Below, piece after piece: positions 1 through 13,800 of a DNA stretch of 64,000 nucleotides (positions within the stretch are counted from its first letter, which is position 1; each line of letters starts with the position of its first letter). The DNA is from Acanthaster planci (Eukaryota > Echinodermata > Asteroidea > Valvatida > Acanthasteridae), in NCBI RefSeq assembly GCF_001949145.1, contig NW_019091410.1, forward strand, positions 1,120,658 through 1,184,657, given 5' to 3'. Below the pieces are notes generated by a model. That model was not told the DNA's origin and made no database searches. It was given only the letters and a program-made list of their open reading frames with translations. The translations under genes and the position numbers were made by a program.

Positions 1-1705
1 TAACAGTACGTCTCCTTTTCACCAAATTGTCAAAATGACCGTAAGACATTACTTGAAACACTCCTGAAATGTTCGGACCGGGAAAAAACGCACTTTGACA
101 ACATTGGAGAAAATGTTGCAGGGGGAAAATAGCGTCCCAGCTGTTAGAATTGACAGAATTGTCAAGTCCAGCATAAAAGGGTCAAACACAAGGGGGCGCT
201 GTGACAATAATAGGCAACATCACGGGAAACTTGGGTAAGTGCCAAAACACCAGGGCGCAATCCTCTTGCAACTGCAACAACGTGCATGGGCCATGAAAAC
301 TGCGGAATATCTTCATGGAGGGAAAGGAATACTGTCGTCTGCTTCGTGGATGCTGTCCTGTGCCCCTAATTGGCAGGCACTGCCATAGATGGCGGCCTGC
401 CAAAGTTGAATTGATTTTCCCCATCGTTTCTGCAGCCAAGGTTAGGAGACTAAAAATGAAGTCAGCAAACTGAATAGGATTCTGGTTCTTGTCTGATTAC
501 GTGAATTTTCTTTAAGGTAGCATTCTGTGTGTTTCTCGCACGTCGTAAGTTGAATATATCTCATCGCTTTCTCTCCCCAGGTTTCGTCAGGCTGAAGAAA
601 TGCATTGTCTGGCACTTTTGAGGAACCCAGTTTAACAGAATCCTTGGTGAGTGTATTGCTCTATTTCTATGGCTTTAAGGTTTTGCTTACGTTTGGAAAG
701 CTTTATGGAAAACCAAATCTGAGAGATTAATGGCACAGTTTTATTGTTGACACGGGCACTCGCGAGTTTAATTCCGATAATGTCTTGCAAATTCAAGGTT
801 TAACCAGTTTTTCCTTGCAAATGTTGAGAACAAAAAACATCCACCGGTCCTTTGCATGAAATCCTACCTTCTAGAATATTTACAAGTGCTCTTCAGCGCG
901 AAAACTTTTGAGTAAAAGCCCAACAAACTTCCAAAATGTTTAGTAAATGCCAACAATTTATGAAAAAATATGATTAAGGCCGATAATGACATCGTCATAA
1001 TTGGGAGGAACACCTCACATTGAATGACAGGATTTTTAACACAGAGTAATCTTCAGTTTCATTAAAATGCACCTCAATGAGGACTCCTTGTGGAAAACGA
1101 CATTCGGCTAATATCAAGAGAAAGTCTTTTAAGAAAATGCATTTAAGATGAATGTCTGGAAGATGACTTAATACCTCAAGGTACCATCTCCTTTGAGGGG
1201 CAAAATATGCCATTTGTGAATTAAATTTGAATAAAATCTGGTACACAGAGTTATGAGATTGCACATAAATGTAGCAATTCGTATTCCCCGGACTAAAGAC
1301 ACTGTTGCTATACCTCGTGAATAGGGGGCAAGCCTTTTCATAGCGACCACCATCTCTGGAATGGATTGGTTCCTTTGTGCCCTTCTTATCAATGGGAAGA
1401 GTGTATTGTTGCAGGGTGTTTCTTACGTAACTAAGCAAAGGTTGCCCCGAATCACGAGGTATAGAAACAGTGTTTTCAGATAGAGAATTAAAATGATATC
1501 CACGTGAATTTTAAAGAACTCAGTGTACCAGATTTTATTCAAATTTAACTTGCAAAAGGCTTACTGTTAAACCTTCCAGAAAAAATGATCCTAAAACTAA
1601 GTTGGACGAACTTTCTGATGAAAATTCAGCCTGTTGTGATACAGGTTAACAACATTGGGGACTGTGACTGTAAATAATGATGGGGTGATGAATACATGTA
1701 GTTAA
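1..1705 (-). other. Part of guanylate cyclase intron 16 (runs off the window)
   Basis: No cyclase exon was found here: I looked for translations resembling the IGDAYM and NTASRMES motifs on the minus strand and saw none. A minus-strand open frame at 182-439 resembles no cyclase segment. On the plus strand there are well-formed splice signals at 571-646, listed separately. Confidence 0.6.
581..646 (+). ncRNA. Exon-like segment antisense to the guanylate cyclase gene
   Basis: On the plus strand a pyrimidine tract ending CTCTCCCCAG precedes 66 bp that is followed by a strong donor GTGAGT (647-652). All three frames contain a stop, so it is not an internal coding exon. A non-coding or UTR exon is the only reading if it is real. 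A further plus-strand GTAAGT donor occurs at about 234. Confidence 0.2.
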
Positions 1706-1711
1706 TCCTAC

Positions 1712-1835
1712 CTGTAATGGGGAGCTTCTGGATGAGAGATCAGTAAATCCGACAATGTCGCTGAAAAATATGGTGACACTATCGAAAGACTCCGGAACAA
1801 CTTGCATACCTCGCTTGAGTTGATTAGCAACTGGC
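1712..1835 (-). CDS. Receptor guanylate cyclase exon 16: start of the catalytic cyclase domain
   Basis: Residues 869-910. It reads [20 protein letters not shown], then [20 protein letters not shown] and LQ. Asp895 in FSDIVGFT is the first metal-binding aspartate of class III cyclases. Acceptor CATTCAAG; donor GTAGGA at 1706-1711, phase 0. The following exon, expected to begin with a 'VV..LN.LY..FD' helix, was not seen between 1 and 1711 and should lie outside the window. Confidence 0.95.
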
Positions 1836-4800
1836 CTTGAATGGAAAAACGCAAACAAACGAATCAAACAAGATTTCTTCTCAACTTATTAAAATAGGCA
1901 TCTTGTACACCCAGCGCTTCGGAAAACAAAACATTTGGCATTTTACTACCATTACCAAGCTTAGATTAACCATAAATTTAGTTTTTTAAATATTGCGTTA
2001 ACTCTGAAACATCCTATTTAGTTGTAGGCCTACACTCACATGCTTTTCCTCTGCTCAATTCAATTTTTTCATATCTCCCCGGCTTTTTTATTGTTTCACA
2101 ACAATATTCCAAAATGCATATGGAGCGGTATTAAACGAACGCCTAAATTTACCTTTTCCTTAATCTTACAGTTTAGAATTGGCTGAATAGAAATCTCAGT
2201 TATAGATCTTGGGCCTTGCTTTACTGTGAATCAAAGCTTGAACCGTCTCTTACTTTGGCAGCATCCTGTGGAGCAGGTTATCTGTCTTTTTCTTCTCCTC
2301 CACGAGCTGGTGGGTCCGGTCCTCCACTATCTCCTCCAGATTGTTTGCATATTTCTCCATGATGGCCATCATATTATCTAGGATGTCAGACTTCCTGCAC
2401 GTAAACCAAATACCATTCGGATAACCTTCCTGACAGGTCTTGATATCAAACTCATTTATCAGTGTGTCGTGTCAACACGCTTAATCTCTCTCTTTCAGCT
2501 CAGACCAACCCAGGATGTCAGCTACAAAATCTACATTAACTCGGCCTAAATTGAAATTCTTTTGGCAATTTATCAAGTATTCCGTGCGCGTCAAAGACAA
2601 GAGGCCAGCTGCACTTAGAGGTAAGAATGTCATTGGGGGCGCTGTTCACGAAAAGTAGTCACATTCAATATCCATACGTTCAATTTGTGAAGAAAATAGG
2701 TTACGTATTATGTTAGTTGGTGCAGCAAAATTTCTGTGTGCGTAGTAATTATGAGTGAAGTATTTCAGCGCAAAAAACAATGAACGAACAAAAAGCCTCA
2801 AAGCAGTGAGCCGAATGCCAAATTAAGGTCAAAAGAATGAAAACTCCAGTATCGTTCCTGAGTCTCCCACTGTGTGGAAGGGTCTTCCAGTTTCACCAAA
2901 AGAGGGCGCACCTTGCAAATCAAAGCTACGCCGTGGTTGAAATAGTCTGAACAACATGACATCTGCACAGAATTTTGCTCAAAAAGGTATATCTTCTTCA
3001 TTTTAACAAATATTCTATCATTTTGAACTTCCAGCAAACCAGGGGGGTCAAAATGACTTTAAAGGTCAATTTCATGCATTTCACCAGCTGCGGACATTGT
3101 TACATTTTGTAGTCTTTTGGCTATCCACATAAACCCTGCTGTTATTTTTCAACGGTGGTAATAAAATTATACAAATTTATATTGTGTCAGTAGAATATCC
3201 CTAAGTTAAGTTTGATCTGATGCAGTGCCACCATGAGAAAAATACCACTTATTGAAAATGCCCGAGAAAATAAAATTCAATATGAATATTTTCCCAGTGC
3301 CACAGCGAAAAAGCACAGGGATGTTTCTATAACAAGAAGCCAATATTGTTGCATACTGCCGAATTTGAGTCAAGAGGGCAATTTATTCCTAAATGTCACA
3401 GGACTGTAAACTTCTCACAGAAAATCAACACTTCTCACATGCCACTGTGGAGCGGTTTGAGTTTCACTCTGATGGTCTTGAAGTCTGGTCTCTGATCCGG
3501 TACCTCTTGCCAGCATTCCTGCATGGTGGTCAGAAGGCACTCGTGACAGTCCTCAACCTCCATCACGTTTGGTCGGAATGGCATCGTCGGGTCGAGTGGA
3601 TATGTTACCTTGTCGATTATCTCTGCATTCAAACGTGAGGTAAAGTTTTGCCAGTTTTAACTCTGATGGTAGGCGATAGCATAGTATTGGTCTGATGTGA
3701 GACAGTTCCTTTGAAAGAATTGTTTACCATAACGTGTAACATCTTACAATCAGTCATACATTTTACCTGAAGAGCACTTTGTCAAAGTCCCGGAGTGCCG
3801 TTTTAACCCTGGGGTTAATGGTACTGCAAGCGGCCAGGATCGTGCGACAGATTATACCATTTTGCTCGGAGGTGCATCGTGGTAGAAATACCTATTACTT
3901 GTCTCATCCTTAAACTTTTGATTCTAGACAACTTGACCCTATTTATAATATGAAACTTTACTTCAGAGTACTTTCACTTTTCCAATCGCCTCTGCAGTCA
4001 TAAAAACGGAGTCCCATTAAGTCGGACGAGCGCCGGATTAATGCTACCCAGGAATCCGCGCAAAATGACAATAACAACTGGAGTACCTGCCATTGGACAC
4101 TGGGGCAAAAACAAACGGGCTTCTTCAGCGGCCTGAAAGGTACACCTGTTCGTGGTGTGAGCTTTAGAGGCACGTCAACATGAGGATTTGCATTTAAGAA
4201 GAGCCTGTCACCGAGAAGACGACGGACGATTTGGCCTCTGCCCACTTCAGACTGATGGAGTAAGTGCAGTACTTGTGAGTGTATAGTAAAGAGATATTAC
4301 GATTGGAATACCATATAAGCTCATTTCACAGATCAGCTAGGTTTCACATGTCACCCGCTTGTTCTTTGACTCTAATGGTGCCACATGATTTCGAACATTC
4401 CATACGTGTACTCGAGACAGCCTCAAAATATTGGACAGTAACCGAGAATGATCTTGAGTCGTAATCTTCATGTTGAGCAATTGTTAACCGCTTAAACCAG
4501 TGACTAATATACCGTATCATTTACATTTTGTAAATGCCGGAAATTAAACTTTTATTAAAATTAATTGGAGTTGGCTGGTAGCGGAAGACACAAATCTGAG
4601 CGAACTTAATCATGATTGGGGAAAAATATCTAGTCCTGTATTTTGGGTTTTTGAGTGACAGAGTTTACCCGTATCATATCTATTCAGAGTACATTTAAAT
4701 GTACTTTAATGTAGTTTAATCGAATAAGTTAAGCCAAGCTTGTCTAATTCTTCGACCTTTCGCAGACATAAGTGCGTGTCAACATTTTGTAGGGTTGCAA

Positions 4801-7800
4801 GTGTTTTTTTTTTACTTTGGGCACGTCTTATCCAGCTTTCGGGAACGGCTTCAAATGACATAAAACGTTGAATGCGGGTTGGGGACGTGTCACACAGCAT
4901 GGTCGTATGTCAGACATTTACAGACAAGGTTTGATTTCCGTACCAAACCATCTTCACTCAGAATAAAGTGTTCCATTCAGGAAACACGAAGAAGCACATG
5001 GAGCAAATTCGAATAGTTACTACTATGTGGCAGGTGGTTGATGGTGTTAAATGAATATTCATCCCTTAATAAGGAAGAAAGAAGTTGTTTTTAAGGCAAC
5101 TATAGAACTGCAGGCCACTGTCGTAATTTCTGTATCAGTTAAGGCCCTACGGGAGTAGGAGCGAGATAAAAACCTCAGATGACTGATAAACTTTCATTAT
5201 CTACCGGTTCAGATAACCCATTGGTTTCAGGCTATGAGCAAGGATTATTTCATTTGAGTTAACGGAGCAAGATCACATGATAACGCTGTCGGGTGTGCTG
5301 TCGTCAGAAGCATCTGCTTTCACGTATTTACGAACTCAGATTCTATGAAATTCTGATGGTAAGAAACACGCACCTTTGGTTCTGGCGACAATGTACACAA
5401 ACTATGGAAAGAAATTCCGTAAACGAATAAAAACAAACGAAATTGGATAGAATAAAATTCCGTTCAAAACGAAAGGTTGTTAGTAACGCCGTGCGTAAAA
5501 AGACAAGTTAAGCTTCACAGGTTTCCCATTTTGGGTGAAGTTGGACAAAACTTGTCAGTTTCAAAGCAAAATTACCTTCTCTGTTAATGAGCTTTCTCTT
5601 TTAACACGGAAGAGCATCCACGTCAAGAAATATTGCAAAAACATTGCTTGATTCCTTTGCACTGCTTTCGGGGCTGTGTAAAGACTTTGAACTTTGCGCT
5701 ACCTTTTGGGGTGAGGGCACAGTTTCCAAATGGTCCATTTCTGTGCACTAACTCGTATAGAATAATTGCAAACGAATAGATGTCGCCTTTTTGCGTGCCT
5801 TCTGGTGGTGCATGAGTATTTCGCAACAACTCCGGGGCTTTCCATAAGAGGTCTGTAAAACAAATGACAATTCATATATTCGTGAATTAGCTGATAGATT
5901 CAGTAGTAACCTTGTTATAATAAAAGTAAGTGAAGGAAGGGTAATTCAATGCATCCTTTGACAAACAGCACATACTCTGCAGAATTCTAATGACTGGTCA
6001 TTCATTTTTCATATTTATAAGTAACTTTAAATTGAAAATGGTTGCGTTACTTAATGTATATCATATATCTATAATATCAACTAAAACTCAGATCCAGAAA
6101 TATCCCTATGAAATATTATCTGGCACATGCGAAAAAGCTTTTACAATGCTCGAGGGAGAGATGCCCACACAACAGAACAACCGGTTTGTGCATCACACTG
6201 AAAATCAGGTGTAAAAATCCGTATGGGCAAGGGGTACGTAATACACACAAAGCTGAGATCAGTGGTCACTTAGCGCCGAGTACAGTTCCTGCTGTTCAAA
6301 CAGTCCTGTTCGAAATTCTGTCAAAACCCAAGAAACTCGGAACAAAACCCAGGAGTGCGCTCAAATAAATAAACTTAAAGTCGGGTGAGACTGTCAATAA
6401 GTACCCACAATTACTTGACGGGTTATAAGCAAGTGCAAAAGAAGGCGGAATATACCAAAGAAAGACATTAAGATTCTGAGTTTGTGAGAATTCACTGCAA
6501 GTGTGTATTTCAACCTTTACACACAAGATGAGTAGCTTCTCCCTTAAGCTTTTTTATTTCCAGAATTAAGCTAGACTTATCGCAGAGTATTTAGGCACTG
6601 GGCTGCGTACGTTTCTTTCACTGGCGCTTTTATTTAGATCTCACTGAGGAGGATCTTGAAAAGAGAACACTTCTCGAAGCTTTTCTTGAAGAATCCATTA
6701 AAAACATAAGACGGACTCACTCTGATAAAACGCGTGTTCCCCCATGTCGTCCCTCTGATGACCTGCTTTAAAGTGATGCAGGCCAAAATCTGTTATCTTG
6801 AGAACCCATCGACTATCCACAACACAGTTGGATGACTTCAAGTTACCGTGGGAATGTATTACGCTAACGTGGAGATGACTCATTCCCTGCAAAAACGGAC
6901 AGGAAACAAAGAATAAGAAATGGGAAGACAAAGCAAACACAAAGTAGGAACATCGAATACCGTAGTATGTTTGCACATTACCTTTATAATATCGGATACC
7001 AGGGAAGCAATAAACATGTTGTCCAGCTTAATATCGTCATTCTCTAAAATATCCTGGTATGAAGAGAGAGAGAGAAGGGAAAAAAGATTGTTACCTTGCA
7101 CCCATTCAACTCAACCATGAATTCATGATTAACCAGGATCAATGATAGTACGACCACGTGAATCGTTCACAAAGAATATGTACAAAGGTACCTGCAAACT
7201 ACCGCGAGAGCAATACTCGGTAATGATGCAGATATTTGGAGGATCGGCACATGCACCAACGAAAGAGCAGAGATTGGAATGACACAGATCCCTCATCTGG
7301 AACGAAAAAGTGATAAACGCGATTTACAACCGTGTTCTCAAAGACATGTTCTCCGCAGAAAGATACAAGCCATTATAAACAATAGAATCCTAGCAGTACA
7401 ATCACTCTACAACGTGTTGAGAACTGATCCAAAAATAGGCATAGTCATATATCAAATATAAATATGAATTCATAATAGTTTACTTTTTGCCTGGGACTCC
7501 GTGAATGCACTTGGAATTTCAAGAATGTTTGATGACTGAAGTTTGATTAATCGTTGAAAACTCACAATTTTCAGTTCCAGGCGCACACTTCTGTTGATAT
7601 CAACGCTCTTCTTATTCAAAGTCTTGATGGCAACAACCGAGCCCTTGTACACACCAACTTTTGTGTATAACTGACTCTTAAACAAAGACCCACGACTGTC
7701 TGTCGTGACTAAGCTAAACTGAAAATTACAACAGAAAAAGGAAGACGTATATTAACAATTCGCTGTGACAGTAAAAATCGGCATGCGAGCTAAACTCAAG

Positions 7801-10800
7801 CAGGATAACCGTAGAGGACCGACTGCAGATCCGAGCAAGAAACAAATGTGTCAGTTTAAATTGCCTAATTACAAGTTAATAAGAATGATGGATACTGAGG
7901 TTTTTCACTCTACCTTCAGCACGGTCGGGCTGAAAGAAAGACTACACTTGCAAGGTTCGGCCCTGCTTTTTATTCTGCGGGGGAGATTATGCGCATAAGA
8001 ATAACGATCAGGAATATAAACATGTATCCAATAACGAACCCTTAATTTCTCGACTCAATTTGTTTGGGAGATTTATCCAGGAAAACGCTGACGATTTGCC
8101 CGTTTGATCAGCAGTTAACAAATTGGAAAAATCACCCCGCTGTAAACAGACCTTACTCTCAGGTACTGTCATAATTTTCTTTCAATTGCTGCTCGTTCCA
8201 AGGGAAACCAACGGGTACATCGCTAATATAATTTGGTACCGACCAAGAATACCGATTGAAAAACATAATCTTAATGCCTAGCCGGGCAATGGGTCAGGCG
8301 CCCTCAGTCGATCAACAATTTTCGCCATCCTTCCAAATTATCTAAGTTATTCAGACGTTGACCTTGTCTGTGGTTATTCATTCCTCCAAATATTGTAAAA
8401 GTAACGTTATTGTGACGTGAACAGGTGGTCCACTGTTCTGTAAATGCAGGGATATTAAAACGTAAACAATAGAAAAACCGTAAAATAATTATGTTTCAGC
8501 GTTGCGTGGAAGATCACGAGTGAATACAGTCAAAAAACCTGAAGTACATGTCATAATTACGAGAATGAATGTTCCAAACAATTTGATACACAATTTAATT
8601 TTGGTTTGGAGCTGGTCATCTGCACTTATACAGAGAATTTAATGAAACGCAGGGAACACGCATCGCGTCACCGTAATGGTGTAGTTCTCTGGACAGCAAA
8701 CACGAACCCTCAAATGAAACCCAGCCTGCGCTCAACAGCCGCACTATTTAATTTATATTTCTTTTGTGTATCGCAACTTCGTGTAAATTTCAAACAGTAA
8801 TCCACAACGAGCTAATTCACGTGATGGGTGTAGTAATGGTTATAGCCTGTTCAAGGTAATAGTGACTAAGGACTTGAGACATTAAGTGTATTACGCGTTA
8901 TTCAAAGTTTTGAGCCCGACTTCAAGCTTCCTATTTGTAACTTACAAGGGCACCTGTTTTTAATCATTTGACAAAGAATGTAAAAAGACTTACACACTGC
9001 GCATGTTTACCGTTATGTAGCTTGAACTTGTCAATGACATTCTTTAGGATTTCTTATAAAAGGCTATGTGCGTGATCTAAAGAGGGCGCCTTGTTGCAAC
9101 GACATAGAAGGTGCCCAGGTGAAAAGTACACCCAGAAAAAAATGCATCTCTTGAAAGGGCAGACGTGGTGATTGGTTGTCGTAAAACACATAAAAATGAC
9201 AATAAATTAGACTCGAAGTGATGTAACTACATTATGTCTAAAAATTCAATTCCTGGCCTAAAATCGCTCTTCATTTACTTACCCTACTCCCAAATGGGTC
9301 GTTTTTCCGCATGTTAATGTCCTCAAAATCAATTTTCCAAATGAGACTCGCCAATTCCTGTTCATAGCGCCAATTTCTAAAGTCAAGCGAATGGGTTCAG
9401 CAAAAATTAGCAATGATGACAAAATATGAATCATTTGGAGTTGTTCTCTGTGCCTCTTGACAAAACCATACAAAGGTCATTTTTTTTTAACTTAAATGTT
9501 AATGTAAAGTTTCGACTACACAAGGTTTTCTTGCCATTTTAATAAGGTTTTTCAGCCGAACGGATGAATACGTTTTATACACATTAAAATGCATGTTGAG
9601 CTCAACATTCATTCAGTTTATATCAAAGTTATTTTAGGCGTAAATGCATGCAATTACATAATTTCACTGGTATAGAAAGCGCCATTTTAATACGGGCGAT
9701 TCACAATAGTGCGCCTCCAAGAGCTTGCAACGCATTCACCAATCACACCGAGCGCACGTTCACCCCAGCACTGCCTGTGTGTCAATAGTTAATACATGGG
9801 ATTGTTTGGGGCGGCACATGATAGGGGTAGCCAAAATCCCATCCTGTCCCCTACGACTACGTGATCGAATTTTGATCAAGAGGGGCAGCGGTGGAGAGAC
9901 GTAGCCAGTGTTCCATACTTGTAAATGCCGTAGTCTCACATTGAGACGCCGCACCGCTTGTTGCCGACATAGAGTGCATCATAAAACCGTTGAGAATATT
10001 TTTGTTGAAGTTTTCTTGAAGATATACCCCAAATATAGGGCTATATTTGCAATGGACGTTAGTAATGACACACGATAAAGCCAAGAGTAGAATTTTTAAA
10101 GTGATATTGAGCAATTTTATGCGACATCCTAGAAGCCAGCATCTGATTTTGTTATCGACACTATTAAACCCTATTGAATTGTACACTATTCGAATATTAA
10201 CCAGAATTTCGGTTACGCAACAAATCGCTGTCAACCAGATTTTAATTTCGTAAATATGGCTTTAAAAACTTTTCTAAGCTAATGACCCTTAGTTCAACGC
10301 TGGCTTCATATTTGTATGTTTCACAATCTTGTGAAAACCCCAGTTGGCAAGAATATATTGATTTGTTTCACAGGAATAGAGGAAATAAACAAAGTTTTAC
10401 TGCTCGAAAAAGGCTACTGCATTTTGATTACACAAGACCATCGACTGACAAAATAATTCATCAGACGGCTAGTTTCCATCACGAAAGCTCATTGGCGTTC
10501 CAGTGTACGACCGTGAACAATAAGCAAAACTAAGTTGAGGAAGGAAACATACGTGCGCGAAATCTGTCGACCCACTGCGCGTTTTGAAAGGGTAGACAGA
10601 TTTCACACTGTGATTGATTAACGCGTTGCAAACCTTTGGATGCGCGCTTTTGTGAATCGCTTGTATTAGAAGTGCACATTAGTGCTCTTACATTCAGCGT
10701 AGCTTTCTGTCGCAATATTTTTTAAATGCACGGACAACCTTTTAAAACAGGTCCTGTTATTCATTCTATATTACGTGTAGTTGTAATGTTTTGCTCATTT

Positions 10801-13800
10801 TTATTGTATTTTTACTAGTATTTTTAATGCGAAGCGTCACTGACAATTTAGTTTTAAGTGACGCTGTAATCGTTTAATTGTGCTTCCAGTTTGAAAGTAT
10901 TTACGTCAAAATGTCTTCAGGATTGTTATAGCTCCTGGGACTAGATGGCTGTACCAGGTTAATTCCATTGCAAGATTCAGGGACAAAAAAAAACTAACGT
11001 GGCTGCTTATTTGTGGTATGTGAATTTTAAGTAAACACCATAAACATTTGGTCGAAGTTCTAGAGGGCGATTCCCATAGGTAACCAGCTAACTTACGAGT
11101 GATTGTTGTGATAGATCACCACCGAAAGGAATAGACATGCAGACGTATTGGATGGTAAGTGAAATGTCGCGCTACGGAGTCATAAAACTTCAATCTTTTT
11201 GTGTGTGAAACCGGTAAATCATTCTTAAACTGTTTTCTGTTCGCCGTTGCTCTTTGACAAGCCCATGGCAATCACAATAATGTTGCAGTGCTTGGGAAAA
11301 GTGAACAAGAGGCTTTAAGTTCATATTGTGTGTCGCTTACCGGTACGAAACCGCTACAATAACCATGATGATTAATCCAATACCAGATAAAGCTCCGGCT
11401 ACGATCTTGCCAGTGTGGTTGACCTCTGGGGGTGGACACTTCTTGCCGAAAAATCCGCATTTGGGCTCGGCAAGGGGTGGTTTACCTCCAACCCAGTCTA
11501 TTTTAGCCTTTGCGTGAGATGCATAAACCTGTAGGATGAGCCAGAGAATGTTTGGTAATAGATATTATTCTCCCCACCTCGCCGCCGAGGGGAGTTTGCG
11601 CCTTCTCTCTCTCATGTGGTCTCAGTGCATTCATTAACAGATTTTACTAAAATATCCTGTCATCCACTCTCCGTTGTGATCGTTAGAATATCTCAGACTT
11701 TTGCCAGGGAAAAGGCCATGTTTCCTGCGGAGGTCATTGAAAAAGGACTAATACTCTTTTGTTTGACACATGGCTTGATGTGTGGCAGGCACACTATAAT
11801 AACCATGAATCCTTGAAATGTCTGACAAAGGGACACATTTAATGGTTTTAAATTTGTCAAAATAAATTTTCCAGCAACTGTTTTGGTAGACAGCGCAAGG
11901 CAAACTTTGTGAAAAATCACGCTTTGCCTTATAAATTGTTTCAGGTACATCTGCGGGCACAGGAACTTCAGGTGTAGGCGTTTGCAACATTATAAAATGT
12001 TTAAAGGCCGCACGCGCCATGATTCAATTTTTACTAGCCGTATTAGTAAATTTCTCTTATTTCTACGGAGTCAATCTCCCTCAGGTGATAGGCGTTTGTG
12101 GAGTTGTTCCCTTTACCTGCATGTCGTTATAATCTTGGAAGATGGCCACGGGAGCAATGATGTGTCCGTACGTGCTGTTTTCATCTTTCTGAATCGTGAA
12201 GACGCTCACGTTTGCATTGGCGTCGCCGTTGGCGTCAATGGTTCTCCCAAGACCAGTTATACCTATTTCATGGACATGGACAGATAACGAAAGATCTTAG
12301 TTTAACTTTCGTATGCTAATTTGTGGAATTGGACAGAACATTAGATAGGCATTTATTATTTTCATAAGATTTTATTTATTGTTGACTATTTAACAAATTT
12401 AGTATACAAAATATATCTAACTGCACAAGAGAAAGTCAACAAAATAAATGTATGAAGTTAGTTATGTTTGTCCCCCAGCAGCTCTTCTTTTCTCCACTTT
12501 GTGACTTTGAATATAATTTTGATACTGTTGTCGTAAATGTATTAAGTGTGAGTGTCTTCCACACTCACAGAAACATTTCAGTAATTCATCAAACTAGTAA
12601 AACGCTGCTACGAGATACTTGATTGGAATGCATTCATACTTTGGTACGTTCTGCTGACCACGTGGCTGATCAGCGAAGAGCCATTCCTGATGCCATCTCC
12701 AGCGGTCAAAGTGCTATTCAGTGCATGAGCATACAACATAACTGCGTCATACAGGTTGGCAGCATTTTCAGCAATCTTTGCGAATAAAAAAAAAGAAGAT
12801 AAATGAAAAATTAATGAAAAAAATTTATGTCTGGATTTTTCTTTATAGTTAAAAACAAAACAACCTCCTTCACCCCCATACCTTCAAGTAAAAGCGACCT
12901 CTCAACATTCCTGGTGTAATATGAAGTTATTTTGAACGAATTTTCAAGCTTTCACACATTAGTAAAGTATCAAGTTGAAAAAAAGGGAAAAGGGTAATGC
13001 TTCAAATAACTGTAGAACTTGAATTATTGTGCTCATTGGAAATATTATTTTTGTTCACCAGATAGGTTTTCGAAAGGGTGTATGAAGTTTGGTTCGATAA
13101 TAGTTAGAAGATGTACAGACCTTTGACTACGAGCTACAAACATTTCTGGATTTCTTTTTATCGTAAAATATTTTTAAAATATTGTCTTCCTTTACGTAAT
13201 TATTGACACAGTAATAAACTCGACTGAAATGTCGGTTGAATTCTCTGCAGAGACACTGCATGGTGAAATAATTTGAACCACAGCTCAAACAAAATGGTTT
13301 GGACCTGACTTACTTGAGAATACTTTGGGGGGAGGGAAGTACTTTCGGAGGAGAGTAAATCCCGTCCAAAAGATTTTCGATCGCTCAAAAAGATAAGACA
13401 GTCGTAAATTCTTGGATTTACTCAACCCATCTGAAAGGCACCTTCTTTGTTGGGCGGATCAGATTAAGCCTTTGACACATTACATGACTAAATGAATGAA
13501 AAAGTCTAAAATGAACAAAAAAGGTCTTAGTTAAATTGGAGGAAAGGAAAACAAAAATCACTGAACGAACACAGTCCAATTAAGAGACGAACCATACGCG
13601 CGCTGACCATCACTCATAAACTACAATGTATCGAGGCAGGTGCATCACCAGAAATGTCAAGGGTACATGGTTCTTGGCATTTGAAGATCGGTCCCGTAAG
13701 CCCGACTCTACATCGTAGAGTCGGGCGTACACAATCATAAGGGTGTAGTATATTTGTGTTAACGAATGGAGCAATGACGAAGACAAAAATTCTGAAATTG

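Larger units (their letters stand above)
2395..6720 (-). other. Introns between guanylate cyclase exons 12 and 15 (exons 13 and 14 lie inside this span)
   Basis: Outside exons 13 and 14 the sequence at 2395-3432, 3623-5696 and 5853-6714 is unique-looking, AT-rich intron. Several open frames of 60-95 codons occur but have no splice or family support. I recognise no repeat or RNA gene here. Confidence 0.55.
7719..11340 (-). other. Introns between guanylate cyclase exons 7 and 9 (exon 8 inside)
   Basis: AT-rich intron except for the split palindromic MITE at 9689-10667. No other gene recognised. Confidence 0.55.

Noticed and set aside
182-439. 85-codon minus-strand frame as the next guanylate cyclase exon
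   Set aside because: The translation lacks every cyclase motif expected after exon 16.
1168-1438. Minus-strand frame of 147 codons at 995-1438
   Set aside because: AT-rich, no family resemblance, no phase-0 acceptor leading to a cyclase sequence.
9857-10234. 125-codon minus-strand frame
   Set aside because: It lies within the insertion in MITE copy C, has an AT-rich hydrophobic composition and no recognisable domain.
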